Position numbers and translations under genes: made by a program
NCBI GenBank assembly: GCA_015229115.1
Contig: JADGCH010000009.1
Coordinates: forward strand, 1 to 64,000
Source: Magnetococcales bacterium
GTDB taxonomy: Bacteria; Pseudomonadota; Magnetococcia; Magnetococcales; JADGCH01
DNA: 64,000 bases
Direction: 5' to 3'
Shown: positions 36,701 to 44,437 of the stretch, in pieces
How positions within the stretch are numbered: position 1 is the stretch's first letter
How the letters are laid out: each line of letters starts with the position of its first letter
Notes under the pieces: generated by a model
The model's database searches: none
The model's input: the letters and a program-made list of their open reading frames with translations, nothing else
What the model was told of the DNA's origin: nothing

Positions 36701-38964
36701 GCCTGTTGTCCGGCATCCAGTAGTAGTTGGGCGATCTGTGGGCGTTCATCAGGATCCAGCATCTCAGGAGTGGTATCACAGAACTGGTCGGCCAGCAAAA
36801 AGTAGCGTTCACGGATCTCTGTATGAGTAAAAACGGCATACAGTCGACGTCCCAGTTCCAGGCGGAACTGGGGGCGCTGCGATGGCAGTACCAGAGCCAG
36901 GGCAGCTTCTTGCACCTGGTCGTGGGCGAAACGATAGCGGATGTCATCGGGTATGGTTGCCAGCCAGCGAGCCAATCGCCGTGCCCCGCGCATGGGGAGC
37001 AACAATCCGGTTGCCAACAGCTGTTCCAGCGTTAGGATCACGGTATCAGTAGGTTGATTGCTCACGGTGATCAGGTCTAAAAGGTTGAACCAGTGGCCCA
37101 GATAGGCTGCACGGGCTATCAGATCACGTTGCTCTTGATCCATACCTTGCAGGCGATCCAGTAAACGTGCGGCGACACTTTTCGCCACTTGGTGTGTTTG
37201 GATGACCTCTAAATCCCAACACCATTTACCCTCTTCCATGCGGAGTAATTTTTGGAGGTGTAAGGCTGTCAGAAATGTGCGCAGATCAAATGGATTGCCG
37301 CCCGTTTTGGTGTGAAGCAGCTGTACCAGAGGTGCAAGTGTTGCGGGGGAGTGATCCAGGGTGGCGGTGAGAAAGGAACTCGTTGCTGCTACACTCAATG
37401 GGTTGAGGTGCAGGGTAGATAAAGGGAATTTCTTTTCTTGCCATCTGCTAACAGCTTTTTTGAGAGGGTGGCTGGTAGGAGTTTCATCGTCTCGATAGGT
37501 GCCTACCACCAGGAGGTGCGTGCTCTTGGCATCGGCTAATAGATCGTTGATCAGCTCCAGGGACATCTGATCTGCCCACTGTAAATCGTCTAGCACTACC
37601 ACGAGTGGTCTCTCTGGTTCGGTTAAGGAACGCAACAAGACCAATAAAATATGGCGCAGTCGGATGGCAGTTTCGGAGGGAGATAATTCGGGTGGTATTC
37701 CTTCATGCTGGAATAACGGAGCTATTTGTGGCAGTGTGCGAGCGAGCAGAGTCAGATCCATGCCTAGATCCATCCGCAACTGCTGCTGCCATTGGTCGAA
37801 TAGGGCGTCTGCGTCCGCCATGCGTTGGCGGCACAGATCCTCAATCACCTCCATGACAGCAGCCATCGGTCGACTTTGCTGGATCAGGCCAAATTTGCCA
37901 CTGGCAAACCGTCCTCGTGATGCGGCGACATGTGGCCGTAATTCCATGGCCAGGATCGACTTGCCCATACCGGCCGTACCGGCCAACAGTAGCAGGTGAC
38001 TCTCACCACGGCACGCCTGTGCCAGGAGAGTCCTCAATATCGATAATTCCTGTTCTCGTCCGTATAACCGACATGGAAAGCGCAAAATCTCTACCCGATC
38101 ATGACGCGCCGGGGTAAAAGCTGGTATCTCTCCGTGTTGGTTCCATGCCTCCAGACAGTGGCGCAGATCTTTTTCCAGGCCAATCGCAGATTGATAGCGT
38201 TCCATCGGCTCTTTGGCCATGAGCTTTGCCACGATGCAGGAAAACATCTCTGGTATTTCCGGTCTACCAAGATGGATCGGCCGTGGCACCTTGGCCAAAT
38301 GGCATGCGACTAACTCAACCGGATCGGTGGTTGGAAAAGGAGGATAGCCGGTCAGAAGGTGGTACAGGGTGGCACCTAAAGCGTAAAGATCGGAGCGTAA
38401 ATCAACGGGTCGGTTCATGCGCCCCGTCTGCTCTGGAGCCATATAACGCAGCGTTCCCTCCAATAAGGCCGGTGGAGTCCCTTCGATGTTTTCTTCGGGC
38501 AGCCGGTCAGCGATGCCAAAGTCGATGAGGCGCAGTTCCCTCATTTGCCGGTTCCACAATAAATTGGCTGGGGTGATGTCTTTGTGAATGATCCCAGTTG
38601 CGTGCACCCGAACGAGCGTGCTTGCCAGCAGGATGCTGATCTGAAGTACTTCCAGCCAAGGCAGGTAAGGTGGGTGCGGTGTGGTTATGAGACGATCCAG
38701 AGAGATACCGCCCATCTCCTCCAGAATGAGGGCGATGGATTCCTCATACCGCGTCAATCCAGCACAGCGGATCACCCCGTCGATGGCGGATAAAGAGACC
38801 GTTACGGCATGTTCGTGCCGAAAACAGGCCAAATTTTCATGGGTTGGGTAGGGCAGAGATAAAATTTTCAGAACAACGGGCTGGCCTTCATAGGATACAC
38901 GCAAAACCCGGCTTTTGCGCCCCTGGTAGATGAGTTCTGAGGTGCGCCGCTCAAGGTTTGCCAT
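33790..38964 (-). CDS. Trifunctional Ser/Thr kinase / AAA ATPase / GAF-histidine kinase
   Basis: About 1,724 residues. Start ATG 38964 overlaps the symporter 3' end by 14 bases; the frame is open to 39036. N-terminal eukaryotic-type kinase: QPVVLKIL (Lys), IIHKDITPANLLW, LIDFGIAD, RYMAPEQTGR. Then an AAA_16-type ATPase with Walker A LAGTAGMGKS and Walker B VVVLDDLQWAD, and a long helical, TPR-like region. A GAF domain (ERGCLIWLQEEHLVLAAE) and a HisKA_3 kinase (EKKRIAGEVHDELGG; GQEAVTNAVRHA; TDNGVGF; GISGMRERAKRLGG) close the protein. All catalytic motifs look intact. A NarL-type regulator is encoded convergently. Confidence 0.93.
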   Translation of the reverse strand: MANLERRTSELIYQGRKSRVLRVSYEGQPVVLKILSLPYPTHENLACFRHEHAVTVSLSAIDGVIRCAGLTRYEESIALILEEMGGISLDRLITTPHPPYLPWLEVLQISILLASTLVRVHATGIIHKDITPANLLWNRQMRELRLIDFGIADRLPEENIEGTPPALLEGTLRYMAPEQTGRMNRPVDLRSDLYALGATLYHLLTGYPPFPTTDPVELVACHLAKVPRPIHLGRPEIPEMFSCIVAKLMAKEPMERYQSAIGLEKDLRHCLEAWNQHGEIPAFTPARHDRVEILRFPCRLYGREQELSILRTLLAQACRGESHLLLLAGTAGMGKSILAMELRPHVAASRGRFASGKFGLIQQSRPMAAVMEVIEDLCRQRMADADALFDQWQQQLRMDLGMDLTLLARTLPQIAPLFQHEGIPPELSPSETAIRLRHILLVLLRSLTEPERPLVVVLDDLQWADQMSLELINDLLADAKSTHLLVVGTYRDDETPTSHPLKKAVSRWQEKKFPLSTLHLNPLSVAATSSFLTATLDHSPATLAPLVQLLHTKTGGNPFDLRTFLTALHLQKLLRMEEGKWCWDLEVIQTHQVAKSVAARLLDRLQGMDQEQRDLIARAAYLGHWFNLLDLITVSNQPTDTVILTLEQLLATGLLLPMRGARRLARWLATIPDDIRYRFAHDQVQEAALALVLPSQRPQFRLELGRRLYAVFTHTEIRERYFLLADQFCDTTPEMLDPDERPQIAQLLLDAGQQANQSAAFATARQYFEKGMLLLGEEGWQWHYDLALALHNGAGKCAGIAEDLERVEALRTDIAAHADSFTHLCPILTYLAPLYLPHSMFGKILELGHFVLHQFGYPTHLTPNQLTRQHRYVQQLLIARYADTTPEFLAAMPVLSRSADLSEQSHWLLPILLTIHFANPRLASLIASIILLRMLQEECLINDAASYFVWVGSSLIGGGTCDKAVTCGYRFGQAAELIFDRGPQYFPEYFNDIHIYRAFLSPWKQPLQSVCQALAGDYIQAMNRGAIFHAGTAISVLLMFKIDLGEPLETYKQECQDWLPILTSHGTYFGMLAELIKNTSLAAVAELRSETEATWRLKSEQDVWADLSMNANMAIFHFLQAGKNAFLFREYDQAAQQMALTKQQCAAQGNIRPILALVLFYESLSSLALLPSATTTERRRLLRLVATNQKQLARWAQHNSAHFLHLDYLVKAACRRAFGHPEQALPLCEAAVAAIRAQSGEVWMQYEAMALEMAGECLLDMKSPMLASSMLHRAILVWSRYGATAKEMDLVQRYREVLEEWPERVTGVASSSLDTATTSDRQKGEQMLDYPTLLKATQSVASGEGVREVVIRLLEAVLANTGAERGCLIWLQEEHLVLAAEGWQTTGIIQFFLDDPHRCDHHHTVPPAVPMELIRYVFRSGETVLLAEAPTDARWGGSFRDQRVPRSVLCVPLRHSGAFLGALYLEHGGASGVFSPQRLETVTILGAQAVVSLVNAQMLASEQRATMEIRRLGNHLDQAAETEKKRIAGEVHDELGGTLAAIRIALTQLEKYQTSPDTKQRCREIAELAHSAQQTVRRIATSLRPPVLDHFGLHAALKWMADQVAFHSGLEVTLSQEITPILDDGHATALFRIGQEAVTNAVRHAQASQIRIDLRITEELEQKWVVLTVTDNGVGFLPLQQDGWVSFGISGMRERAKRLGGSLTIGTVADNCGTQIVAKIPSLE

Positions 38965-40369
38965 GGCACGACCAGAACCGTACCAAAGAGAGATTTTCAC
39001 TCGGCGCGTGTTGGCTGAGATAAGAACCGAGTACAAAACTGATCAAACTGGCCATGAACCCCGGAAGGAACGCTGTTGCGGCATCAATCCACATAAACAC
39101 AGACAACACGATGATGCCAATGATGATCGATAGCAGCGACCCGAATGAGGTCGCTCTGCGCCAGAAAAAGCCTCCCCCTATGGCTGGCAACAGAATCAGT
39201 AACATAAGCGTGCCATTAACACTCAAGGCAACGATATCATGGATCCATAGGGCAATTCCAAGCCCCGCCATACCACATAGCAAGGTGGCTATCCGTCCCG
39301 CCAACAACAGTTCAGATCCGGTTGCCTGTTTTCGGATAAAACCTTTGTAAATATCTTTTGTGACGCTGGCCGAGGCAACCATGATGGTCGAATTGAGTGT
39401 TGAGATGACCACAGCCATAAACGCGGCCAGACCTAGCCCGCGCCATCCACTGGGCAAATGCTCATTCATCACAACAAAAAACACCACATCTTTGTCCGAT
39501 AAATTTGGGTACAGAAAACGGGCTGATAAACCGAACAATGTTGACATGCCATAAAATAATGCTGTTACACACATGGAGAGGAACAGGGCTCTGCGCGCAG
39601 TCGTTCCGGATGATGAGGCATAAATGCGTTGCCATAATTCCATGGAAACAAACGTACTTCCGGCGCCGAAAATAATTCCTATGACGAAGAATGAGACCCC
39701 ACCGTAGGCAAACGGGTCGAAATAGGATTCGGGTAATACGGCCAGTGTCTGGATGCCACCAATGGCAGACAGGACAGAGGGCGTTAATACAAAAGCAAAG
39801 ATCAGTATAATTAGAACAAAATGAATCACATCCGTGTAAAAATCACTTTTGATCCCTGAGAAGGCCGTGTACAGGATTGTGGATGCTACGGCGATCCAAA
39901 CAAAGAATTCCATGCCCGCCATAGGCCAGACCCGTACCAATGACATCAGGCCGACGAACTGTGCCGCGGTCAAAGTCACGTAGATGAAAACGATCACCAC
40001 CGATACGAGACCCTGATTGACACGTGAATAACGTTTGTCAAACAGGTCACCGATGGTATGCGCGTTGAAACGATCGCCAAACTGTTGCAGTTTTGGGGCA
40101 AACCACGCGCCGACGAATGCACCAACCAGAACGCTACAGGCGGCCGTTAGCCCCAAAGAAATACCCTGTTTATAGGTCGATGCCGACACGGCAAGGGTTG
40201 TTCCAGTGCCGACCCAAGTGGCAACGATGGAAAACAGGACCAGCCAAAAAGGGGCCCGACGAGAAAAAACGAGATAATCATCCGCTGTTTCATGCAACCC
40301 TGAATAAACGGCCCAACCCATCAACGCCAACAGATAAACGGCTATGATGCCCATGTCCAACGCTGTCAT
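38951..40369 (-). CDS. Sodium:solute symporter (SSS family)
   Basis: A 472-residue membrane protein with about 12-13 hydrophobic segments and the SSS pattern: ETADDYLVFSRRAPFW, IVATWVGTGTTLAVSA in the unwound first repeat helix, and AFMAVVISTLNSTIMVASAS near the Na2-site region. It resembles the proline/pantothenate/unknown-solute branch; the solute is not deducible. A taaggaaaag site precedes the ATG. Gene order (outer-membrane protein, symporter, giant kinase, all minus strand) and overlap with the kinase start suggest the transporter and kinase belong to one sensing system. Confidence 0.88.
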   Translation of the reverse strand: MTALDMGIIAVYLLALMGWAVYSGLHETADDYLVFSRRAPFWLVLFSIVATWVGTGTTLAVSASTYKQGISLGLTAACSVLVGAFVGAWFAPKLQQFGDRFNAHTIGDLFDKRYSRVNQGLVSVVIVFIYVTLTAAQFVGLMSLVRVWPMAGMEFFVWIAVASTILYTAFSGIKSDFYTDVIHFVLIILIFAFVLTPSVLSAIGGIQTLAVLPESYFDPFAYGGVSFFVIGIIFGAGSTFVSMELWQRIYASSSGTTARRALFLSMCVTALFYGMSTLFGLSARFLYPNLSDKDVVFFVVMNEHLPSGWRGLGLAAFMAVVISTLNSTIMVASASVTKDIYKGFIRKQATGSELLLAGRIATLLCGMAGLGIALWIHDIVALSVNGTLMLLILLPAIGGGFFWRRATSFGSLLSIIIGIIVLSVFMWIDAATAFLPGFMASLISFVLGSYLSQHAPSENLSLVRFWSCHGKP

Positions 40370-40381
40370 GTCGTCTTTTCC

Positions 40382-41242
40382 TTAAAAAGGTCTGATGATA
40401 CGAAACCCGACCATTTGTGTTTGAAATGAATTTTCAACGTGAAAATCATTGCGGTAGAGCAGACGCATGGAAAAGTCCTTCCCGACTGGAAACGTGGCGG
40501 TTGTTTGCAGAGCATGGTCTTTTTTGGGATTGTTTTGGGCTATTCCAGCGATGGATGTCTCGCCACCACCATGAAAGAAATAATCCAGAGACAAATTCAG
40601 ATCGTCGGTGACCTGTTTGCTGACATGGCCCTCTACAGTGAGCAGAGGTGCTCTGGACAAGGTCAGATCGGCAGGTGTAAAGGCCGTGTTATCCGTGAAT
40701 AGTTGCAAGGCGACGGTAGCCTCCATGGAAATTCCCGGTACAGGTGTGAAGGTCAGGTTGGTCTCTGGTTTAAAAACCCACCGGTTTTGACCAGCATTGA
40801 TCGGCTTGTTCTGATCATAGGCCCCCAGCGGCAGAGTAACCCACCCGGACACGCCCCATTGCAGCCCTATTTCCTTGTTGGTGTAAGGCCAAAAACCGGC
40901 CAATACCACCGGATCCCCTATGCCAGAGCCGGCCAGATCAAGATCGTCAGAAGACTTTCGCAGGCTTGCTGCCGCAAAAGGCAGGCCCACGACAAAGGCA
41001 TACAACTGTTCTCCTAACCTTCGGTAGGTCACAAATTTAAGGGCTGAGTCGTGATAGTTGACATCATAATCCGAGGCAACACGCTGCCCTTTAACATGCA
41101 GGTCACGTCCCCATGAATACTCGTAGAAAAAAGAGATGGCGCTCACTTCGTGGCTTGGTTGCGCGTAGTCTCCCGCATCGTTGTCGGCCAAGCCGGCTCC
41201 AGAAAATAGAAAGAATAATATTACGATAACTATCTTTAACAT
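40382..41242 (-). CDS. Outer-membrane beta-barrel protein (phenol-degradation MetA/transporter-like)
   Basis: A 286-residue secreted protein. A signal peptide (IVIVILFFLFSGAGLA) is followed by alternating hydrophobic/polar strands ending in the aromatic C-terminal motif IRPF, typical of outer-membrane barrels. Segments such as GSGIGDPVVLAGFWPY and WVFKPETNLTFTPVPG match the family of putative outer-membrane transporters of aromatic-compound clusters (Phenol_MetA_deg). It probably forms a channel supplying the substrate of the adjacent symporter (12-base gap). The substrate is unknown. Confidence 0.75.
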   Translation of the reverse strand: MLKIVIVILFFLFSGAGLADNDAGDYAQPSHEVSAISFFYEYSWGRDLHVKGQRVASDYDVNYHDSALKFVTYRRLGEQLYAFVVGLPFAAASLRKSSDDLDLAGSGIGDPVVLAGFWPYTNKEIGLQWGVSGWVTLPLGAYDQNKPINAGQNRWVFKPETNLTFTPVPGISMEATVALQLFTDNTAFTPADLTLSRAPLLTVEGHVSKQVTDDLNLSLDYFFHGGGETSIAGIAQNNPKKDHALQTTATFPVGKDFSMRLLYRNDFHVENSFQTQMVGFRIIRPF

Positions 41243-41284
41243 AGATTATGCAATGCCTCTATGTGGTATACCCTCTGCGTATTT

Positions 41285-42130
41285 TCAAAAAGATACCGGC
41301 TGCATGGAACGAATGAGCAGGTCCCACTCCTTGTTGCCGTTACGGGCCTCTTCATCGAAGCTGGGATCGTTGGCTAGGGCACGCTGTTCTGGAGCCAGTG
41401 ATGGTTGCAGTCCCAGTCGCTGGAATAGCTGTTGCAGCTCCCCGGTGCGGTAGAGTTCATCCATGCGACGATCGAAAATTTCAACAATCTGACGTGAACG
41501 GGGCGTGTCGAGCAGCCGCAGAAAAGCAGGTTCCTGGAATACCAGCCCCTTGTCGTAATTCTCCAGATGCCAATCCTCTTTTCCGGATCCCAGCTCCAGG
41601 GCTACATTCTCTTCCAGACAGAAATCAACTCGGCGGATCTGTAGCAGCGACAGGCATTGCCCCAGATTTTTGACCTCCATGAGATCAAATGGGATCTTCT
41701 CCTTGAAGAATAGGTTAAAGTAGTTGCCTGTCTCCCATCCCAGCCGTTTTCCTGCCAGACTGCGATAGCCCTGCCAAGCCTTAACGCTACCAGGGAGATA
41801 ATAGGCATGCACCTGTGCCACAAGATAGTGCCACCTAGGATGTAGGGTGTTGTTCCACTGCACGAAATAACCCGTCTGGGCATCCAGTTTTCCGGACAGC
41901 ATGTCGGCGTAGGAACGGGTGTAGGGCATCTGCTCAATGCGGAACTGGATGCCTAACGGCTGAAAGACACGCCGAAAGACTTCCCAGGAGGAATTAGCCT
42001 TATCGGCATAGGTCGAGCCCATCCGCACCTCGGTGATCGGTTCCTGGGGCTTTTCACCGGCCAGAACGTTCCCTGACCAGATAGCAAGCAAGATCAGACA
42101 TACCGCGATGATCAGTCTGTAGCAACCCAT
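41285..42130 (-). CDS. Periplasmic solute-binding protein, family 3-like
   Basis: About 281 residues from ATG 42130, chosen for the aggagg four bases upstream; the frame is open to 42199. Signal peptide LIIAVCLILLAIWSGNVLA. The mature part looks like an amino-acid-type (SBP_bac_3) binding protein: VFRRVFQPLGIQFRIEQMPY, MLSGKLDAQTGYF, LAGKRLGWETGNYF, and FDRRMDELYRTGELQQLF. No ABC permease or ATPase lies nearby, so it more likely serves as a periplasmic sensor partner, perhaps for the divergently encoded membrane kinase 117 bases away. Confidence 0.75.
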   Translation of the reverse strand: MGCYRLIIAVCLILLAIWSGNVLAGEKPQEPITEVRMGSTYADKANSSWEVFRRVFQPLGIQFRIEQMPYTRSYADMLSGKLDAQTGYFVQWNNTLHPRWHYLVAQVHAYYLPGSVKAWQGYRSLAGKRLGWETGNYFNLFFKEKIPFDLMEVKNLGQCLSLLQIRRVDFCLEENVALELGSGKEDWHLENYDKGLVFQEPAFLRLLDTPRSRQIVEIFDRRMDELYRTGELQQLFQRLGLQPSLAPEQRALANDPSFDEEARNGNKEWDLLIRSMQPVSF

Positions 42131-42246
42131 TGACCCTCCTGTATTACGTCTATCTCCTTTGAGTTCATGGAGGATAACTTGTAAACTTTTCCATTCCATG
42201 TGTCAATAAGCCTTAAGATGGCTCAGGGATGAAGGGAAGGTTGTCC

Positions 42247-43755
42247 ATGATTAATAGGGTTGCTGCCGTACACTGGAGCCATTCAGTTGGAATAACACTG
42301 TTTCGGGCGGTATTCCTGGTCTACTGTTTGGTAGCTGTGTCCACAACGATTGCCAGTTTGACGATGGAGTACGATAAAAGCCGTCAGGATGTCAACATCC
42401 AGTTGCAGTTGCTACAGGGGGCTTTCAGGAAAGCTTTGGTCCATGCCGTCTGGGAGCTGGATCAGCCCCAAATCTGGTCCATCATGAACGGCATGCAAAC
42501 CAATCCGGTTGTGGATGGGGTCGTTGTGGTGGATGCCATGGGGCACACCATTGGACGCATGGGTCAAATTCCCCAAGGTGAAGCTGCTCGTCCGTTGACA
42601 CACCTCGTGGGTTCCCTGCCATCCTTGACCAACGCTGCCACAACGACCGATGCTTCCCTCATGCGCCATAGTTTCGATCTGCAGCTGCAGTGGGAAGGAA
42701 AACAGCAGCTTATCGGAACGGTCCATCTTTACTGGAGCTATGAAACCATTCTGAAGGAAGTGCGATTTGAATTCTACCTCATTGTGGTGGGTTCCCTGAT
42801 CAAGACCGTGGCTCTCTGGCTGATTTTTATCTATTACGCCCGTTCCATGCTACAACAGCCTCTGATGGTGCTGACCAAGGTCACTCAGACGCTTGACCAC
42901 CCCCATCTCGACATGTCCACCGTGCAGCGCCTGACCAATGAGCGATTTAATGAGTTCAATGTGCTGGAGCACTGTTTTTACGCTATGGCCGATCGATTGA
43001 ATACGGCTTATGCCAACCTGGCAGAAAGAAACCATCAATTGAGTCTTGAAATAGAGCAGCGGCGCAAAAGCGAGCAGGAGCTGTTGATTTCCAGGGAACG
43101 GTTACAGAAACTGTCCCATCATCTGGAGGATGTGCGGGAGACAGAGCAAAAAAGGCTGGCCGGTGAAATCCACGACCAACTGGGTAGTACACTCACGGCT
43201 GCCAAGATTTCCTTGTCGATGCTGGGCAAAAGGCAGCAGGATGAAGCCAACTGGCAGCATTGCCAGGAAATTTGTCAACTGACCGATGAGGCCCTGCAAT
43301 CAGTGCGACGTATTGCCCAGTTGCTGCGCCCAAACGTGCTGGATCGGATGGGCTTGCGTGCTGCGCTGGAGGAACTGGCCTATTTCACGCACAGACATTC
43401 TGGTGTGGATTGCCGTCTCGACATGGAAGACGGGGAATGGCTGATCGACGATGCGCAGCGCACGGCTCTGTTCCGCATTGCCCAGGAGTCCCTGACCAAC
43501 GTGGTGCGCCATGCCGGGGCCAGTCATGCTGTCGTGACCTTGCGGGAAGAACAAGGGTTTATTGTGCTGAAGATCAGCGATGATGGTTGTGGTATCGCCG
43601 TGGAGCGTGTGCAGGATACCGGATCCTTTGGTTTGACAGGCATGCGCGAACGAGCAGAACGATTGGGAGGCCGTGTCAGCGTGACCACTACGATAGCAGG
43701 TGGAACTTGCGTGACAGCCAGGATTCCTGTCCAGCACGGCACCGATGTCGTTTGA
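42247..43755 (+). CDS. Membrane sensor histidine kinase, NarX-like (HisKA_3)
   Basis: 502 residues. ATG 42247 is preferred over ATG 42229 because gaagggaagg lies seven bases upstream. TM1 is ITLFRAVFLVYCLVAVSTTI; a periplasmic domain of about 150 residues follows; TM2 is FYLIVVGSLIKTVALWLIFI. A HAMP-like helix and coiled coil precede HisKA_3 with His309 in RLAGEIHDQLGSTLTA and a complete ATPase (AQESLTNVVRHAG, SDDGCGIAVE, FGLTGMRERAERLGG). The final residues TARIPVQHGTDVV are duplicated in a remnant at 44283-44324. Its regulator may be the NarL protein at 33.1 kb. Confidence 0.9.
   Translation: MINRVAAVHWSHSVGITLFRAVFLVYCLVAVSTTIASLTMEYDKSRQDVNIQLQLLQGAFRKALVHAVWELDQPQIWSIMNGMQTNPVVDGVVVVDAMGHTIGRMGQIPQGEAARPLTHLVGSLPSLTNAATTTDASLMRHSFDLQLQWEGKQQLIGTVHLYWSYETILKEVRFEFYLIVVGSLIKTVALWLIFIYYARSMLQQPLMVLTKVTQTLDHPHLDMSTVQRLTNERFNEFNVLEHCFYAMADRLNTAYANLAERNHQLSLEIEQRRKSEQELLISRERLQKLSHHLEDVRETEQKRLAGEIHDQLGSTLTAAKISLSMLGKRQQDEANWQHCQEICQLTDEALQSVRRIAQLLRPNVLDRMGLRAALEELAYFTHRHSGVDCRLDMEDGEWLIDDAQRTALFRIAQESLTNVVRHAGASHAVVTLREEQGFIVLKISDDGCGIAVERVQDTGSFGLTGMRERAERLGGRVSVTTTIAGGTCVTARIPVQHGTDVV
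43714..43755 (+). repeat. Direct repeat A: 3' end of the sensor kinase gene
   Basis: The first 19 bases (43714-43732) recur identically at 44283-44301, and the rest of the 42-base segment is similar. Here it encodes the last 13 residues and stop of the kinase. Confidence 0.7.
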
Positions 43756-43788
43756 TACTCGATGGTCAAGTTTTTTATAACTTCCCTT

Positions 43789-43810
43789 GCTATAAAATAG
43801 CTGCTATAAT
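43789..43810 (+). promoter_or_regulatory. Candidate hicBA promoter with GCTATAA direct repeat
   Basis: GCTATAA occurs at 43789-43795 and 43803-43809, 14 bases apart, and the second copy forms TATAAT (43805-43810). The AT-rich gap precedes hicB. HicB-type antitoxins commonly bind repeats over their own promoter, so this is a reasonable autoregulatory site, unproven. Confidence 0.35.
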
Positions 43811-43859
43811 ATTAAAAAGATTTAGTTATTTTTTTCTCGTCTATAACAGGAGTGTGGCC

Positions 43860-44072
43860 ATGTCTCAGACCTATACTGCCGTCACCAAAGAGGTAGATGG
43901 TTGGTGGGTGGGATGGATTGAGGAAGTGCCCGGTGTCAACTGCCAGGAGCTTACTCACGAAACATTGCTGGAAACCTTAACCATCACCTTGCGGGAGGCG
44001 ATTGCTTTCAACCGCCAGGATGCTTTGACCATGGTGGGCAGTGACTACCGTGAGGAGCGCATTGCCTTGTGA
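43860..44072 (+). CDS. hicB: HicB-family antitoxin
   Basis: A 70-residue HicB of the short type. The partial RNase H-like fold reads YTAVTKEVDGWWVGWIEEVP, GVNCQELTHETLLETL, then a helix ITLREAIAFNRQDAL. ATG 43860 follows acaggag by eight bases. No DNA-binding helix is apparent after the fold, so autoregulation would need another module. It lies upstream of the hicA remnant with overlapping codons (GTG 44069 inside its end). Normally it neutralises HicA; here the toxin gene carries a stop. Confidence 0.85.
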   Translation: MSQTYTAVTKEVDGWWVGWIEEVPGVNCQELTHETLLETLTITLREAIAFNRQDALTMVGSDYREERIAL

Positions 44073-44257
44073 GACGTAGCGAACTGCTGCGCTACCTGCA
44101 GGCTTATGGATGCGAGTTGTTGTGGGAGGGGGTTCGCCACTCGTGATGGTGGAATCCGGTGGAAAATCGGCGCTCTGCTATCCCTAGGCATCAAGAAATT
44201 CCTGACCTGCTAGCCCGCAAAATCTGTAGGGATTGGGGTATCGGCGACATCAGATGA
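44069..44257 (+). pseudogene. hicA: hicA mRNA interferase gene interrupted by an in-frame TGA
   Basis: From GTG 44069 the frame reads a HicA N-terminus (RRSELLRYLQAYGCELLWEG, then VRHS), reaches TGA at 44144-44146, and continues in the same frame with WWNPVENRRSAIPRHQEI, DLLARKICRDWGIGDIR and stop at 44255-44257. The flanks together match the normal length and order of HicA (about 60 residues). A single CGA-to-TGA change would explain the stop. The break falls immediately after the conserved catalytic His region, so a functional toxin is unlikely unless the stop is read through. Confidence 0.8.
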
Positions 44258-44282
44258 GTTCTGATTTTGTACCTTGCACTGT

Positions 44283-44324
44283 ACAGCCAGGATTCCTGTC
44301 CCAAACGACACGAATGTAGTTTAA
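44283..44324 (+). repeat. Direct repeat B: remnant of the sensor kinase 3' end
   Basis: Reads TARIPVPNDTNVV-stop, against TARIPVQHGTDVV-stop at the true kinase end. The first 19 bases are identical to 43714-43732. With repeat A it brackets the hicB/hicA segment, separated start to start by 569 bases. The rest of the 180-base gap to the next gene shows no other coding signal I can support, apart from a short inverted repeat AGTTGT/ACAACT at 44364-44383. Confidence 0.65.
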
Positions 44325-44437
44325 CAATCACATTAGAAAAGCATCTTGCGCTATAGCCTATCCAGTTGTTAATCGGGACAACTCAAGCTATCATAACAAT
44401 AGGTTTGATTGATTGTCTGATTGATAGGAGCCATGCT

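Noticed and set aside
44069-44257. TGA in hicA as selenocysteine or programmed recoding
   Set aside because: No SECIS-like hairpin is evident directly after the TGA, and HicA has no known selenoprotein form; a simple nonsense mutation fits better.
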